From contig CAYWAP010000026.1 of NCBI GenBank assembly GCA_964456525.1, positions 1-21,936 on the forward strand: a stretch of DNA of 21,936 nucleotides, read 5' to 3'. This DNA is from Onthomonas sp964456525 (GTDB lineage: Bacteria; Bacillota; Clostridia; Oscillospirales; Oscillospiraceae). Positions 13,980-20,467 of this stretch are shown here, one piece after another; the stretch's first letter is position 1; each line of letters begins with the position of its first letter. Under the pieces are notes generated by a model. That model was not told where the DNA came from. It saw only the letters and a program-made list of their open reading frames with translations, and ran no database searches. The position numbers and the translations under genes are program-made.

Positions 13980-14771
13980 TCAGTTCATTGCAGCGCCTCC
14001 GTCAACATTTATAGACTGACCCGTAATGTGGTCTGCATATTTGGAGCACAGGAACATCACCGCATATGCGATATCTTCCGGTTTCTGATCCCCGCGCTCG
14101 AGAGGAATAAAGGTTTTGAGACTGTCTTTCCACGACGCCTCCCGATCCATCCCGCTCGCAGCATAATTGTCCAGAATTTCTTCCCACATCGGAGTCCGGA
14201 TGATGCCCGGGCAAACGGCGTTTACGTTAATGTTGTAGGGAGCCCCGGCATACGCAGCGGACTGAGTCAGATAAATTACGGCTGCTTTGGTCATGCCGTA
14301 ATGTGCGAACCCCTGCGGAAGGGCATGCCGGCCGGCAAAAGAGGCATTATTTACGATTTTACCGCTGATGCCCAATTCTATCATGTGTTTTATGGCAGCC
14401 TGACAGCCATTGTTCACCCCGAGTATATTTATATCAATCAGTTTTCGGATCTCTTCCTGGGGGGTGTCCAGGAAAGAGTTCAGGCCAACGACACCTGCGT
14501 TGTTAACTACAATATCAAGACGGCCCGTATCTTCAATGGCCTTAACTAAGACCGAGTCGACAGCTTCGTAGTTGCTTACATCTGCAACAAGCGCCTCGGC
14601 TGCGAACCCTTCGGCACGCAGTTTATCGCGTACAGCTGAGCATCCGCTCTCACTTCGGGATGAAAGATAGACCTTTGCGCCCGCCCGTGCGATTTCCTCT
14701 GCAATAGCCGCTCCGATTCCTCTGCTCGCTCCAAAGACGACTGCTGTTTTTCCGTCAAAATTAACTTTCAT
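13980..14771 (-). CDS. Short-chain dehydrogenase/reductase (SDR)
   Basis: A 263-residue classical SDR. The cofactor-binding motif GASRGIG is at residues 14-20, NNAG at 90-93, and the catalytic residues are Ser144 (NNASFAG), Tyr158 and Lys162 (YGMTK). Arg39 in YLSSRSES is consistent with NADP(H) but not proof. The C-terminal ITGQSINVDGGAAMN is typical. The start at 14771 is chosen because GGAAAGGATG lies upstream; an extension to 14843 has no such site. Upstream on the same strand is a wrecked flavin-dependent enoate reductase gene, so the pair may once have been a two-enzyme reductive pathway for an aromatic or steroid-like substrate. Substrate unknown. Confidence 0.9.
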   Translation of the reverse strand: MKVNFDGKTAVVFGASRGIGAAIAEEIARAGAKVYLSSRSESGCSAVRDKLRAEGFAAEALVADVSNYEAVDSVLVKAIEDTGRLDIVVNNAGVVGLNSFLDTPQEEIRKLIDINILGVNNGCQAAIKHMIELGISGKIVNNASFAGRHALPQGFAHYGMTKAAVIYLTQSAAYAGAPYNINVNAVCPGIIRTPMWEEILDNYAASGMDREASWKDSLKTFIPLERGDQKPEDIAYAVMFLCSKYADHITGQSINVDGGAAMN

Positions 14772-14856
14772 GTTACTACATCCTTTCCAATAAAAATAAA
14801 ATTTCAGATGTCTCCCCCTGGTTGCATCCATGCACTTTCTCACCGCAACTGCGTCA

Positions 14857-15536
14857 CTAAATAACGCTCACATCACAACCAGCAGTTTTGAGTGCAGATG
14901 GAAGGTCTATGTCCGGCAATGAGCCAAAAATAACGGTATCCGCCGGGAATACAGGTTCCTTATCGCATATTTCCCCCGGCTCTGTTTTGGCAAAAGCCTT
15001 AACATATCCTTCCCCAGCTCCGGATTAAAAATACATCGTATCGGCTGATCTTACATCCTGCGTTGCATCCGACACACCGGCGTATATCCTCGAAACGCCC
15101 CTCCGCCGCCTTGATTGGCGTGTACGGATCGCACAGAGATTGCCGCCCCATTCCCACCAAATCGCATTGCCCTCGTCGAAGCATGCAATATCATTGGTGC
15201 GGCCGACCGTCGCAACAGGGATTTTAACAACTTTTTTATTTCGGCTGCATCATTCAGAAAATAGCTGTGTCCGCAAGATGATGACGTCGCGTTGTCATCC
15301 GCGAAGGAATATGCACCATGTCCAGATCTGCTTCTTCTAAAACAGGCGCGATGACCTTTATGACCTGGATCGTCAACCTGCCCTCAACACTCTCCCGACC
15401 GGAAAGGCGCATATCCAGTATAAAACTATTCCCGCATTTGCAGCGTATGTCTTTTTATGATTTCCAGCGGGGAACGAAGACGATTCGTGAGCGGGCCGCC
15501 AAACGCATCCAGCCGCTGATCGCTGTAAGGGCCAGG
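14857..15536 (-). pseudogene. Old Yellow Enzyme / enoate reductase pseudogene
   Basis: Minus-strand frames keep recognisable pieces of an NADH:flavin oxidoreductase, in order but in different frames and with stops. These are DQRLDAFGGPLTNRLRSPLE (compare YGGSLENRxRFPLE in the family), then DMRLSGRESVEG, CDLVGMGRQSLCDPYTP followed by CVGCNAGC (the iron-sulfur cysteine cluster of 2,4-dienoyl-CoA/enoate reductases), then FNPELGKDM, and near the end a piece like PADTVIFGSLPDIDL. The 5' part is missing and is replaced at about 15537 by a copy of the dispersed repeat. Most of the C-terminal FAD/NAD domain is also lost. A member of this family acting with the neighbouring SDR is plausible but historical. 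Confidence 0.85.
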
Positions 15537-15692
15537 ACTTGCTTGAAACATGTCAACATGTCCAAGCAACGGGCTTTTTTCCCCGTAGGTTGTTGATTTT
15601 TCCTGCAATCCGCAAAGGATTGCGGCGTCAAACCGCCTTGTCTGGTGAACATTCCTCGCTATTGACCTATTTCTAATTTTCAAACGAGGACT
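15537..15692 (-). repeat. Dispersed repeat with terminal inverted repeats, copy 2 (inverted)
   Basis: The reverse complement of this stretch aligns along its length with copy 1. Terminal sequences are ACTTGCTTGAAACATG (15537-15552) and AATTTTCAAACGAGGACT (15675-15692). The internal hairpin is GCAATCC-TTTGC-GGATTGC: the stem is kept while the loop differs from copy 1. About 18 extra bases lie near its outer end relative to copy 1. It abuts the enoate reductase remnant exactly where that gene loses its 5' part. Confidence 0.7.
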
Positions 15693-15704
15693 AGACAGCG
15701 ATTC

Positions 15705-15733
15705 TTGACTTTTTTCCGTCGAACTACTATGTT
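15705..15733 (+). promoter_or_regulatory. Promoter-like sequence before the IS relic
   Basis: TTGACT (15705-15710) and TATGTT (15728-15733) are separated by 17 bases. It may be the old promoter of the insertion sequence. Nothing intact is left downstream. Confidence 0.3.
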
Positions 15734-15769
15734 AAATTTTAAACGATAATGACCAATGAGTCAAGTGCT

Positions 15770-15801
15770 AATATTGACCAAGCAGACAATTAGTCAATAT
15801 T
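15770..15801. repeat. Perfect 9-bp inverted repeat
   Basis: AATATTGAC (15770-15778) is inverted exactly as GTCAATATT (15793-15801). It lies in AT-rich DNA between the dispersed repeat and the IS3 relic and could be an old insertion-sequence terminal region or a regulator site. Confidence 0.35.
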
Positions 15802-15868
15802 GTCCCCTATCCCTGGATACAAAACTACTGGAAGATAAAAATATCTTGCAAAGGTTTTGCGGGGCTGA

Positions 15869-16110
15869 GAAAAAGGGCGATCAGCCGAACTCTTAGCAGA
15901 GAACAGGGCGTTGCAGGAACAGCTGAAGCAAGCCCGACAGGATGTGAAAATTCTCCAGGAGGCGCTGAGTTTTTTCGCTAAGCGCTGGAGACTGTGAGTC
16001 CCAGCAGTAAGCACAGCTTCATCCGCGTCCATCTCAGCTATGTGCCGGGCAGTGAGGATCAGCGAGCAGGGCTATTGACGCTCCCACCAGCGGCCGGAAA
16101 GGGGCGGATT
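15869..16110 (+). pseudogene. IS3-family transposase relic (orfA end and orfB start)
   Basis: The frame 15869-15997 reads ENRALQEQLKQARQDVKIL followed by QEALSFFAKR, the characteristic coiled-coil end of IS3 orfA (usually LKKAxAFFAK). After a short gap, HSFIRVHLSY and, one frame over, MCRAVRISEQGY, then a stop, then RSHQRPERG match the start of orfB (MCRVLxVSxSGYYxW). The helix-turn-helix part of orfA and the whole DDE domain are missing. Frame changes and stops show it is dead. Confidence 0.75.
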
Positions 16111-16213
16111 TGAAATGTGCGTGGAATATTATATTGATGAAAATAGAAATAGAATAACACTGCTTTAAGTCTTTAGAAATTGCAAAATATATCTGCGCAC
16201 CGCTGATTATAGT

Positions 16214-16318
16214 ATGAAACAGCCAGGTGCTATTTATGAGATAAAGAGTGAAAAAGGAAGACTTTCATACAAAATCTTTGCGGACAGCGAGGCTGTGCAG
16301 TTATACCTAAAAAGGTAA
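16214..16318 (+). CDS. Possible 34-residue ORF or gene remnant
   Basis: The frame starts at ATG 16214 and ends in FADSEAVQLYLKR at TAA 16316-16318; it stays open upstream to 16169 without another ATG. Composition looks protein-like (EIKSEKGRLSYKIF), but there is no clear ribosome binding site and the surroundings are decayed mobile DNA. I do not recognise it. It may be the tail of a lost gene. Its stop codon overlaps the large inverted repeat at 16314-16357. Confidence 0.25.
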   Translation: MKQPGAIYEIKSEKGRLSYKIFADSEAVQLYLKR

Positions 16319-16357
16319 GCGTCAAATGTCAAAACGTGTTGACATTTGACGCTTACC
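16309..16357 (-). terminator. 19-bp perfect inverted repeat, distal minus-strand terminator
   Basis: GGTAAGCGTCAAATGTCAA (16314-16332) is perfectly inverted at 16339-16357 around a 6-base loop. Read on the minus strand it is followed by TTTTT, so it works as an intrinsic terminator, a backup to the one at 16385-16425. The plus-strand side lacks a T tract. Confidence 0.7.
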
Positions 16358-16384
16358 AATATGTGTTAATTCTCCCGGAAACAG

Positions 16385-16425
16385 GAAAAGCGCCTGTCGT
16401 TCCCACAGGGAAAACAGCAGGCGCC
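16385..16425 (-). terminator. Terminator of the lacI-led minus operon
   Basis: GCGCCTG (16390-16396) pairs with CAGGCGC (16418-16424), with an inner GTTCCC/GGGAA stem, and TTTT follows on the minus strand. It lies about 50 bases beyond the last gene of the operon. Confidence 0.75.
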
Positions 16426-16474
16426 AAAAGTCCGTATTCCAATTTTATGCGGGCAAGGCAAAGACGGCCTGACC

Positions 16475-16846
16475 TCAACCGTAAAACCCAACCCTGCCAT
16501 CGATGTAATCCAGCCAGTCATAGTCACAGACACCAACATCATCCATTTCCACGATAATCACCAGTGATTTCGACCTCATTTCGCTATATTGTTTATACCG
16601 GTCTTGTTCCCTCAAATCAAACACTCTTGCATAGCGCCCAAGAAATCTTACGACCCAATAATACTGTCCATATAAAACGTCGGAAATCGAACAGGATTCC
16701 ATTTGCAGGAGGGCTTGCCGGTGGTTTTCGATCAACGTGGCGTAGTTGATCGACATGTTCAGCTCTGGATCCTCATACATCGGAGTTGGCTCAAAGTGAA
16801 AGCGTGCCGCCAGGCATTCCATTTGCTTTTCATTTTGCAGGTTCAT
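16475..16846 (-). CDS. Small acidic hypothetical protein
   Basis: A 123-residue protein beginning MNLQNEKQMECLAARFHFEP and ending DWLDYIDGRVGFYG. It is soluble, rich in Tyr, Glu and Asp, with a run VIIVEMDDVGV near the end. I do not recognise a family. The start at 16846 is supported by AGGAGG upstream on the minus strand, with a spacing of about 11 bases; a longer frame to 16912 would cover that site. It follows the membrane protein gene at 16919 by 72 bases and is the last gene before tandem terminators, so it is probably co-transcribed with the lacI cluster. Confidence 0.6.
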   Translation of the reverse strand: MNLQNEKQMECLAARFHFEPTPMYEDPELNMSINYATLIENHRQALLQMESCSISDVLYGQYYWVVRFLGRYARVFDLREQDRYKQYSEMRSKSLVIIVEMDDVGVCDYDWLDYIDGRVGFYG

Positions 16847-16918
16847 AGAGCGTCTAACCTCCTGATTTCGTGATGGATATGAGGATTTCTTCGCCCCACG
16901 CTGGCGGGGCAAAGGGGC

Positions 16919-17728
16919 TTACATTTCGTCGTCGTCCTCCTCATCGTCCTCCTCCAAAATCTCTACCTGGGGGACAAATCCGGCCTCACGGTAGCGCTGC
17001 TCAATCTGGAGCTCCCGGTCCAGCAGCGGGTAGAGCAGGAAGAGGGCGACAAACAGGATGAACCACAGCCCGATCAGCGGCATCAGCAGCAAGGTCCACG
17101 GGGCAAGGAGGACCATCACCGCCCAGTAGAGCAGAAACAGCGCCCCGGCCCCCAGCACGCGCCAGAGATATTTGGCGCAGAAGAAGAGGATGTTTTGCAG
17201 CCTGGCCCGCACCGTCTGCTGAAACAGCACCAGCTGGGACCAGTACAGCAGATTGATCACCGTCAGAACCAGCCCGGAGAGCAGCCAGAGGAGCACCGTC
17301 CACACGTCGGGCCACACCTGGGCCCACCAGAACAGCATCCCCATAAAGATGTACACCCCCAGCGCCAGACCCGTCAGCGCCCCGGGAATCAGGCTGCCCC
17401 GCCAGTTCTGCCGCCAGCTGCGCTTCCAGCTCTTCCACCAGTTCTGTCCATCGTCCCGCATGCCCCGCAGGATGGCGTCAAACAGCCCCGCCAGAAAGGG
17501 GCCGAAAATCGCGCCGCCCGCCAGGGAGCAGGGAATCAGCACCAACAGGCTGGAGGAGAGCACCGCGTAGGTGATGCCGATGATCAGCGGCAGCGCCCCG
17601 GCCAGGGCCAACAGGTTTCCCAGCCACCAGCCGCCGCCGTAAAGGGAGAGCAGCTGCCGGTAGCGGGAAAAGCCCTTCTGCCGAACGCTCAGATCATAGC
17701 CTGGATCGTCTGAAAAAAAGAGTGCCAT
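16919..17728 (-). CDS. Polytopic membrane protein, possibly DUF624/YesL-like
   Basis: A 269-residue protein with about six hydrophobic segments (roughly 35-55, 57-82, 115-138, 143-166, 190-210 and 213-234) and a strongly acidic C-terminal tail (EEDDEEDDDEM). A tryptophan-rich amphipathic loop (NWWKSWKRSWRQNW, about 96-109) lies after segment 2. The overall plan and the company of LplB-type sugar permeases recall DUF624/YesL proteins, but it is longer and I cannot confirm the family by eye. GGAGG precedes the ATG. It starts 12 bases after the lipoprotein gene ends, so they share an operon. Role unknown; probably an accessory to sugar uptake or an envelope sensor. Confidence 0.7.
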   Translation of the reverse strand: MALFFSDDPGYDLSVRQKGFSRYRQLLSLYGGGWWLGNLLALAGALPLIIGITYAVLSSSLLVLIPCSLAGGAIFGPFLAGLFDAILRGMRDDGQNWWKSWKRSWRQNWRGSLIPGALTGLALGVYIFMGMLFWWAQVWPDVWTVLLWLLSGLVLTVINLLYWSQLVLFQQTVRARLQNILFFCAKYLWRVLGAGALFLLYWAVMVLLAPWTLLLMPLIGLWFILFVALFLLYPLLDRELQIEQRYREAGFVPQVEILEEDDEEDDDEM

Positions 17729-17740
17729 GGCAAACCTCCG

Positions 17741-18334
17741 TTACTCATCCGCCGCATAGTGCAGGTTGGTCAGAAAATCAATCAAAATGGTTTGTTCGTC
17801 GCCGGTGTATTCCTCCCGGCAGGCCAGCTCGGCGCAAATTGCCAGATCCTCCCAATACCCAAAGGCCGAGATTCCCCGGGCGTAGGGGTTATCCTCCGAG
17901 TCGGTGGTATAGACCAGGAACGTGAAGGTCACGCCGCCGCAGTCCTCCGACCAGGTCTCGCTGACGGTGTAACTCTCCTCCTCCTGGGCCTGCCATTCGG
18001 AGACCGCCTCAGCCGCGGTCTCTTCGCTCTTGCAGTCCTTCATCAGGAGGTAGAGCTGGGCCGGGTAGAGATCCGTCTCCTCCTCATCGGCGTTGACATA
18101 GGTTTCCGCCTCGCCGTAGACCCAGGTGACATAGTACAGCCCCGACAGGGCCAGGGCGTCGCTCTGCTCAGAGAGAACAAATCCCCCCTCCGGCGTCTCC
18201 GCGCCCAGCCGGTTGCCCACCGTCGTCCAGTCCTCGTCCCACGGCGTCCCATCATAGGTGGTCTCCGGCGCCGCGCCGCAGCCGGTCAGGACGGCCAGCA
18301 GGAGGAGCAGGAGTGTCATCATCTTCCGTTTCAT
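17741..18334 (-). CDS. Putative lipoprotein of unknown function
   Basis: A 197-residue protein with a lipoprotein signal peptide: basic start MKRKMM, hydrophobic core and lipobox LTGC with Cys19. The mature part is acidic and rich in Tyr and Glu; segments such as SGLYYVTWVYGEAETYVN and EDCGGVTFTFLVYTTDSEDN suggest a compact beta-rich extracellular domain. No known family recognised. The start at 18334 overlaps the stop of the upstream gene by 4 bases (ATGA) and has AGAGGGGG before it; a longer frame to 18364 would include no signal peptide at its start. Probably attached to the outer face of the membrane beside its two membrane-protein neighbours. Confidence 0.8.
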   Translation of the reverse strand: MKRKMMTLLLLLLAVLTGCGAAPETTYDGTPWDEDWTTVGNRLGAETPEGGFVLSEQSDALALSGLYYVTWVYGEAETYVNADEEETDLYPAQLYLLMKDCKSEETAAEAVSEWQAQEEESYTVSETWSEDCGGVTFTFLVYTTDSEDNPYARGISAFGYWEDLAICAELACREEYTGDEQTILIDFLTNLHYAADE

Positions 18335-19065
18335 GATACTGCCCCCTCTGTTAACGTGTCCCAAAATGCGTCATATGCCGCGCTGGAGCTGTCATCTGTC
18401 TCATCCCAGAACCCCCGGCGGGCGATGTAAAGGTTCTCCAGCAATTCCTGGCTTTCCCCGGAGACCGTTTCCCCCGCCGCGGAATAGGCGTAATCCCCCA
18501 GGGACAGCCCGGCCAGCAGGGGGCAGTCCCCCCAGCGCAGGACGCAATCCCAGCCGTCCGATTCCCCTTCTTCCGGGAGGGAGCCGTCCAGCAGGCGCAA
18601 AATGGAGTAGTCCTCCTGGAAGCCCTCCGGGTCTTCCAACAGGAAGAAGACGCTCTCACCCACCTCCAGGTCGGCCATCAGCCGGGTGACGGAGGCGGAG
18701 GTGTACAGTGCGTCGTCCTCCGACGAGGTGTCCTCCAGCAGGGGATAGGAGTTGATGCGGACGATGACCTGCCCATCCTGGTTCACGTCCTCCCCGTAGG
18801 CGGCCAGGGCCTCTTCCAGTGCCGCGGCCGTGTCATCCGGGAGGGAATAGTTCCCCACATAGGCGATCTGATAGTCCGGCTGGTTGGCCTGGTTTTGCAG
18901 GGCGTTCCAGACCAGGTCGGCAGCGATGGCCAGCAGAACCACCCCGGCCAGCACATACCACTTGTGGTAGTGCCACCAGTTGGCCCGCCGCTCCTTGGGG
19001 GTGAGGGGTTTGGGTTCCTCCGGGCGGACATCGCGAAACTTGTAATTCCAATACTCACTGGCCAC
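18331..19065 (-). CDS. Single-pass membrane-anchored protein of unknown function
   Basis: A 244-residue protein: a cytoplasmic N-terminus of about 35 residues rich in Pro, Lys and Arg, one membrane segment (about 36-54, WYVLAGVVLLAIAADLVW), and an acidic extracellular domain of about 185 residues. The domain contains INSYPLLEDTSSED and SVFFLLEDPEGFQED. I do not recognise the family. GTG at 19065 is chosen because AGGAGG precedes it by about 6 bases; it overlaps the end of lacI by 11 bases, and its own end overlaps the lipoprotein gene by 4, so the three are tightly coupled. Co-expression with a LacI regulator suggests a role in the sugar-import locus. Confidence 0.8.
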   Translation of the reverse strand: MASEYWNYKFRDVRPEEPKPLTPKERRANWWHYHKWYVLAGVVLLAIAADLVWNALQNQANQPDYQIAYVGNYSLPDDTAAALEEALAAYGEDVNQDGQVIVRINSYPLLEDTSSEDDALYTSASVTRLMADLEVGESVFFLLEDPEGFQEDYSILRLLDGSLPEEGESDGWDCVLRWGDCPLLAGLSLGDYAYSAAGETVSGESQELLENLYIARRGFWDETDDSSSAAYDAFWDTLTEGAVS

Positions 19066-20080
19066 GGCTGCCCTCCTGTTCCGTCTCCGCCGGCTCTCGC
19101 GTGGTGCCGCCGGGCAGATAGCTCACCGGCAGGCACACCATCGCCGGCAGTTGGCTCCGATCCTCCGTCAGGAGAAGGTCCACACTGGTCTCCGCCAGCT
19201 TGCGCACCGGCTGGGCGATGGTGGAGCAGTAGAGGTCGGCGTCTCCAAACTTGCGCAGTCCGTCAAATCCGATGATCTGCACGTCCTCAGGCACCCGCAC
19301 GCCCATTTCCGTCAGCATGGTGTGGATGCTATAGGCCAGGTGATCGGTGGAGCAGAAAATGCCGTCCACCGCCAGCTTGCCGTTCTCCATCCGCTCCCGG
19401 AGGAAGGCGGCAAAGGGTTCCAGCCCGTCCCGGTCAAGCAGACGGAGGGACTCCACCGGGATTCCGTGGTTGCGGCAATAGTCCTCAAAGCCGTCCCCGC
19501 GCTTGTCCGGCTCACCGGGCACTTCGGAGCCGGTGCGGAAGAAGGCCAGACGGCGGCATCCCCGCTCGACCAGCTTTTCCGCCGCCAGCTGTCCGCCGCC
19601 GAAGTTGTCCGAGGAGACCCGGGGGACCGTCGCGCTGAAATAGCGGTCGATGGTCACAAAGGGCAGCTCCGGATCCACCTCCAGATCGGGGTTGTAGGTC
19701 AGCCCGATGGCTCCGTCGATCTTGTTCTGCCGGATCAGGTGGATGCATCGCTGCTCCGCTTTCAGGTTAAATTCCGTGACGAAAGCAATCATCTGGTATC
19801 CCCGGGCGCCCAACTCCCGGCAGATCTCATGGGCCAGCTCGGCAAAGAAGGGGTGGGCGAGGGAGGGGATGATGAGCGCGACGGTAAAGGTCCGGCTGGT
19901 TTTGAGACCGCGGGCGTAGTTGTTCACCCGATATCCCAGCTTTTCCGCTGCCTGCTGCACCCGCCGGCGGTAATCTTCGCCCACTGGTATGCCGTTCATC
20001 ACCTTGGATACGGTGCCAAGGGCCACGCCGGCCTCCCGGGCCACATCCTTCATGGTGGGGGCGGAACTGGTTTTTCTCAT
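19055..20080 (-). CDS. LacI-family transcriptional regulator
   Basis: A 341-residue regulator of normal length. The N-terminal helix-turn-helix TMKDVAREAGVALGTVSKVM (about 9-28) is typical, followed by RRRVQQAAEKLGYRVNNYAR and a periplasmic-binding-like sensor domain (from about residue 66, VALIIPSLAHPFFAEL) with DGIFCSTDHLAYSIH and VQIIGFDGLRKFG near the C-terminus. Such proteins bind a sugar or sugar phosphate and release a palindromic operator. AAGAGGTG precedes the ATG at 20080. It is divergent from sugar permease genes whose promoter carries a LacI-type operator (20339-20354), the likely target. The final residues (ETEQEGSRGQ) overlap the start of the next gene. Confidence 0.95.
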   Translation of the reverse strand: MRKTSSAPTMKDVAREAGVALGTVSKVMNGIPVGEDYRRRVQQAAEKLGYRVNNYARGLKTSRTFTVALIIPSLAHPFFAELAHEICRELGARGYQMIAFVTEFNLKAEQRCIHLIRQNKIDGAIGLTYNPDLEVDPELPFVTIDRYFSATVPRVSSDNFGGGQLAAEKLVERGCRRLAFFRTGSEVPGEPDKRGDGFEDYCRNHGIPVESLRLLDRDGLEPFAAFLRERMENGKLAVDGIFCSTDHLAYSIHTMLTEMGVRVPEDVQIIGFDGLRKFGDADLYCSTIAQPVRKLAETSVDLLLTEDRSQLPAMVCLPVSYLPGGTTREPAETEQEGSRGQ

Positions 20081-20157
20081 ATGTGTTCACCTCTTCATAA
20101 ACGGAATGATTTTCCGATCAAATCTCAAAAATGGGGGGTTCTTTTGTCTGGAACCTT

Positions 20158-20186
20158 ATTATAGCAGTGAAAGTTTGCGCTGTAAA
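20158..20186 (-). promoter_or_regulatory. lacI operon promoter
   Basis: On the minus strand, TTTACA (20186-20181) and a perfect TATAAT (20163-20158) are separated by 17 bases. The transcript would start near 20151, leaving a leader of about 70 bases. This is one of the best promoter matches in the window. Confidence 0.7.
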
Positions 20187-20201
20187 GATGAAATTCAAGT
20201 A

Positions 20202-20215
20202 AATTTCATGAAATT
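20202..20215. promoter_or_regulatory. Perfect 14-bp palindrome in the divergent region
   Basis: AATTTCATGAAATT is self-complementary over its whole length. It lies 15 bases upstream of the lacI -35 hexamer and about 80 bases before the permease promoter, a position suited to a regulator acting on lacI. It lacks the central CG of LacI-type sites, so a different protein may bind. Confidence 0.4.
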
Positions 20216-20296
20216 AATCCTTTCGTCACTTTCGACAAAAGAATTCCTGAATCTTTGTGAAACCTTCCAAAAGTCTATTTTCTCTGCAATATCCCG

Positions 20297-20354
20297 TTGA
20301 CAGGGGATGATTTGTCGTATTATTATGTGCATATAAAGCGTGTAACGTTTCACG
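20297..20354 (+). promoter_or_regulatory. Sugar permease promoter with LacI-type operator
   Basis: TTGACA (20297-20302) and TATTAT (20321-20326), 18 bases apart, form a strong promoter. Just past the expected start site is CGTGTAACGTTTCACG (20339-20354), a near-perfect palindrome (14 of 16 positions) centred on AACGTT as in LacI/CcpA-family operators. Position and symmetry fit repression by the divergently encoded LacI protein; CcpA is an alternative binder. Confidence 0.75.
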
Positions 20355-20382
20355 AACAGGGAGGCGCGTATCCCTGTGAAAC
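20347..20382 (+). promoter_or_regulatory. Leader hairpin overlapping the operator
   Basis: GTTTCAC-gaa-CAGGGA (20347-20362) pairs with TCCCTGTGAAAC (20371-20382), a 12-13-bp stem with a 3-base bulge that shares its 5' arm with the operator. The 3' arm repeats the TGAAAC half-site, so it may be a second, imperfect operator half or an mRNA structure. It is followed by about 85 bases of leader without other clear signals. Confidence 0.5.
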
Positions 20383-20467
20383 GGCGCAATCTCGGACGTC
20401 CAAGCCAAAAACAGGGAGGTGAATCCCGCGTCAGAACCCGAAAAACAGAGGAAGGAAATGAAATTAT

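Noticed and set aside
13956..14549. Plus-strand 197-residue frame opposite the SDR gene
   Set aside because: The minus strand carries a complete SDR with catalytic residues and a ribosome binding site.
16314..16357. Thought of as a recombination or attachment site because of its perfect 19-bp arms
   Set aside because: The minus-strand side is followed by TTTTT and the gene order fits a terminator; a shared TGTTGACAT with the dispersed repeat is too short to mean anything.
19151..20164. Plus-strand 337-residue frame opposite lacI
   Set aside because: Mirror frame of a GC-rich LacI gene.
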